Below are positions 62,144-64,000 of a stretch of 64,000 nucleotides of DNA, in pieces. The position numbers and the translations under genes were made by a program. Location: assembly GCF_000150955.2 (NCBI RefSeq), contig NC_011691.1, positions 62,001 through 126,000 on the forward strand, in the 5' to 3' direction. The notes under the pieces are model-generated. The model had not been told where the DNA came from and made no database searches. It saw nothing but the letters and a program-made list of their open reading frames with translations. Each line of letters opens with the position of its first letter. Position 1 is the first letter of the stretch. The stretch comes from Phaeodactylum tricornutum CCAP 1055/1 (lineage: Eukaryota > Bacillariophyta > Bacillariophyceae > Surirellales > Neidiaceae).

Positions 62144-63725
62144 ATGAGTTCTTCTACGCCAGTGACGATGAGTCCGGAGGCCTTGTCGTGCGTCGTGCCC
62201 GGTACGACTCCGGATCCTCGGATTGGGGACGTCATTGCACAACCCCGTCCCGATGGCAAGCCTTTTGTTTCCCTCGAGTACTTTCCACCCCGCACCGCCG
62301 AAGGCGTTCAGGTACGTTGCGGTATTTTGTATTGTTGTTTGCATAATGTTGTTGTGTATTGTCGTTGTTGGTTGTGTATTTCTCACTCCATCATATATAT
62401 ACATATATATTTATACAAACGGGTGTAGAATCTACACGCCCGTATGCATCGTATGCGCGATACACTCCAACCCGCCTTTACGGACATGACCTGGGGTGCC
62501 GGAGGTTCCACGGCCGAATTGTCTCTCCAACTCGCTCTCTACGCCCACAACACGGGACACGTGGCCAATCTACACATGACCTGTACCAACCTCGACAGCG
62601 GTAAGAGTAGTACTAGTACTAGCAGTAGTAGTGAACACAACGGCAACGCCAGTGACGACGTTGCTTCTGCGGATCCCCGCGAAACCCTCCGTCGCGCACT
62701 CCAACAAGCCCACGACGGGGGCATCCGGAACCTCGTGGCCTTGCGGGGAGATCCACCCGCCGGACAAGAAACGTGGACCGCCACCGAAGGTGGCTTTACC
62801 TGTGCACTCGATCTCGTCGAATTCATTCGATCCCTACCGGACATTGGTGCCGACTTTCATCTCGCCGTGGCGGGATATCCCGAAGGACACCCCAACGCCA
62901 TTTCCGAAATTGCCGATCCGACGACCCTCACCGCTGCCGAAGCCGCACGGGCCAGTGTCACGGACGGAAAAACATACTGCTGTCTCGATGCCGATTATCA
63001 CAAGGAAATGGAGTATCTCAAAAAGAAGGTGGATGCCGGTGGTGGTGAGTCTGATGGGTGTTGTTGTTGTTGCTGCTGTGGCACGTGACCCATCTTGTAC
63101 ATCCCACAAGACCGCTCACCCACCCCCTTACCCTCCGTACACAGACATGATCATGACACAAATGTTCTTTGACGCCGCCGTATTTTTGCAATTCGTCGAG
63201 GACTGCAGGGCCTGGGGCATTACCGTCCCCATTGTCCCCGGACTCATGTGCATCAACGCCTACGCCGGATTCGTCAAAATGGCCAAATTCTGCAAGACCC
63301 GCGTCCCGGAAACCCTCCGCGCACGCATGGAAGCCATCAAGGACGACGCCGCCGCCGTCAAGGCCTTTGGCGTCGAATTCGGCGTCGAAATGTGCCGAAC
63401 ACTCCTCGCCAGTGGACACGTATCCGTCCTGCACTTTTACACTCTCAATTTGGAAAAGGTCGTTTACGGCGTGCTCGACGCCCTGGGTTGGTCGGAAAAT
63501 GCCCTGGCTACCGTCAACGAATCCGACGAAACCTCCATGGTCGCCAAAGGCAGTGCCTGGGCACGAGTCGGAGACGTCGTCCACTCGCTTTACGGTCCCG
63601 CCGTCGTGACGGAATTGAACGATCGCGACGGCGCCGCCAAGGTGGAATTCTCCCAGTGGATCATGGCCGGCGGGCAAAAACCCGTGGCCTATCTACAAAA
63701 AGGACAATACCACAAGGTCTTTTAG
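62144..63725 (+). CDS. MTHFR: Methylenetetrahydrofolate reductase, catalytic domain only, with novel tail
   Basis: Three exons: 62144-62311, 62429-63044 and 63145-63725. The introns are 117 bp and 100 bp, GT-AG, phases 0 and 1, giving 454 aa. Joins restore TAEGVQ-NLHARMHRM and KVDAGG-DMIMTQMFFDAA. MTHFR motifs: SLEYFPPRT (catalytic Glu), DMTWGAGGST, NLVALRGDPPAG, AVAGYPEGHP, TQMFFD, PIVPGLMCIN, SVLHFYTLN. It reduces 5,10-methylene-THF to 5-methyl-THF using FAD and a nicotinamide cofactor, feeding methionine synthesis. A Ser-rich insertion (SSTSTSSSS) interrupts one loop. The usual eukaryotic regulatory domain that binds S-adenosylmethionine is absent. Instead there is an 80-residue tail with GDVVHSLYGPAVVTEL and AYLQKGQYHKVF, perhaps an SH3-like module. 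Confidence 0.92.
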
Positions 63726-64000
63726 AGACATCCAACGGAAAGAACGGTTCCAATACCCCGTGCTGGTGGAGAGGTGAACGTACTTTTCCAGTCTGGGTCC
63801 AAAGCAAGAACCGATTTCCAGTTAAACGGACAAACTCACCGTTTTGCTTCGAAGGAATAAATCGGATCCAACTAACACAACTGAAAAGATGCAGCATTAA
63901 AATAACGAGTCTAGTCTCGCTTGAGTTACAGTTTAAAGTGTACTGGAGTATGAAGAACTGTGCGTGTCGGTTATTTTTCTCTCACTCGGACTTTTATAGC
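63726..64000. other. Window end, no gene
   Basis: 3' flank of the MTHFR gene. No further coding region is visible before the window ends. Confidence 0.5.

Noticed and set aside
1-64000. Mobile elements or viral remnants
   Set aside because: No reverse transcriptase, integrase, transposase or capsid-like frame and no long terminal repeats were seen anywhere in the window.

Overview
The window reads as nuclear DNA of a photosynthetic stramenopile, most probably a pennate diatom close to Phaeodactylum tricornutum. The evidence is short GT-AG introns (about 50-260 bp) in otherwise intact long reading frames, genes packed on both strands with gaps of 0.2-1.4 kb, N-terminal signal peptides followed by the diatom plastid-import signature AxAFxP or a variant on three proteins, a tandem pair of diatom-type HSF factors, stand-alone helicase-associated repeats, and a secreted protein with long Pro-Ser-Asp repeats. 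The species name is inferred from protein style, not from a search. I see no transposon, retroelement, viral ORF, CRISPR array, rRNA or convincing tRNA.

Layout. 0-8 kb: the 3' end of a PRMT5 gene, a DUF1749 hydrolase, then two tandem HSF genes that share an intron position. 8-18 kb: an amino-acid transporter, a protein of helicase-associated repeats, an epoxide-hydrolase-like enzyme, and a secreted Cys-rich/PSD-repeat/LRR protein. 18-31 kb: a RAD54-family SNF2 translocase, an RBM28/Nop4-like nucleolar RNA-binding protein, a type II membrane protein of unknown function, ribosomal protein eL39 (start codon directly followed by an intron), a membrane-anchored SDR and a GT8 glycosyltransferase. 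31-44 kb: a three-exon plastid-targeted Lin0512-family protein, a peroxisomal hydratase/3-hydroxyacyl-CoA dehydrogenase ending in SKL, a polytopic membrane protein, two proteins of unknown function, a plastid-targeted CIA30-domain protein, and a fusion of a PncC/CinA-type NMN deamidase with a NudC-type NADH pyrophosphatase. 44-64 kb: a coiled-coil protein, sterol delta-7 reductase, a CSP41-like epimerase, PP4 regulatory subunit 3, a pseudokinase, a plastid SohB-type protease and a methylenetetrahydrofolate reductase without the usual eukaryotic regulatory domain.

The genes do not form one pathway; this is ordinary core genome with individually unusual members. The observations most worth a second look are the PncC-NudC fusion, which could take NAD(H) to NMN(H) and NMN to nicotinate mononucleotide in one polypeptide; a 9-bp motif TGACTGTGA/TCACAGTCA found at 13 non-coding sites, far above chance; the pseudokinase; the short MTHFR with a novel tail; and two enzymes (peroxisomal MFE, SohB) whose obvious protein continues in another frame, implying an indel or an unannotated micro-intron. 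Several gene models below (HSFs, transporter, RAD54, eL39, Lin0512, the secreted protein at 37.4-38.4 kb, PP4R3, SohB, MTHFR) were assembled from exons by matching splice sites, reading phase and family conservation.
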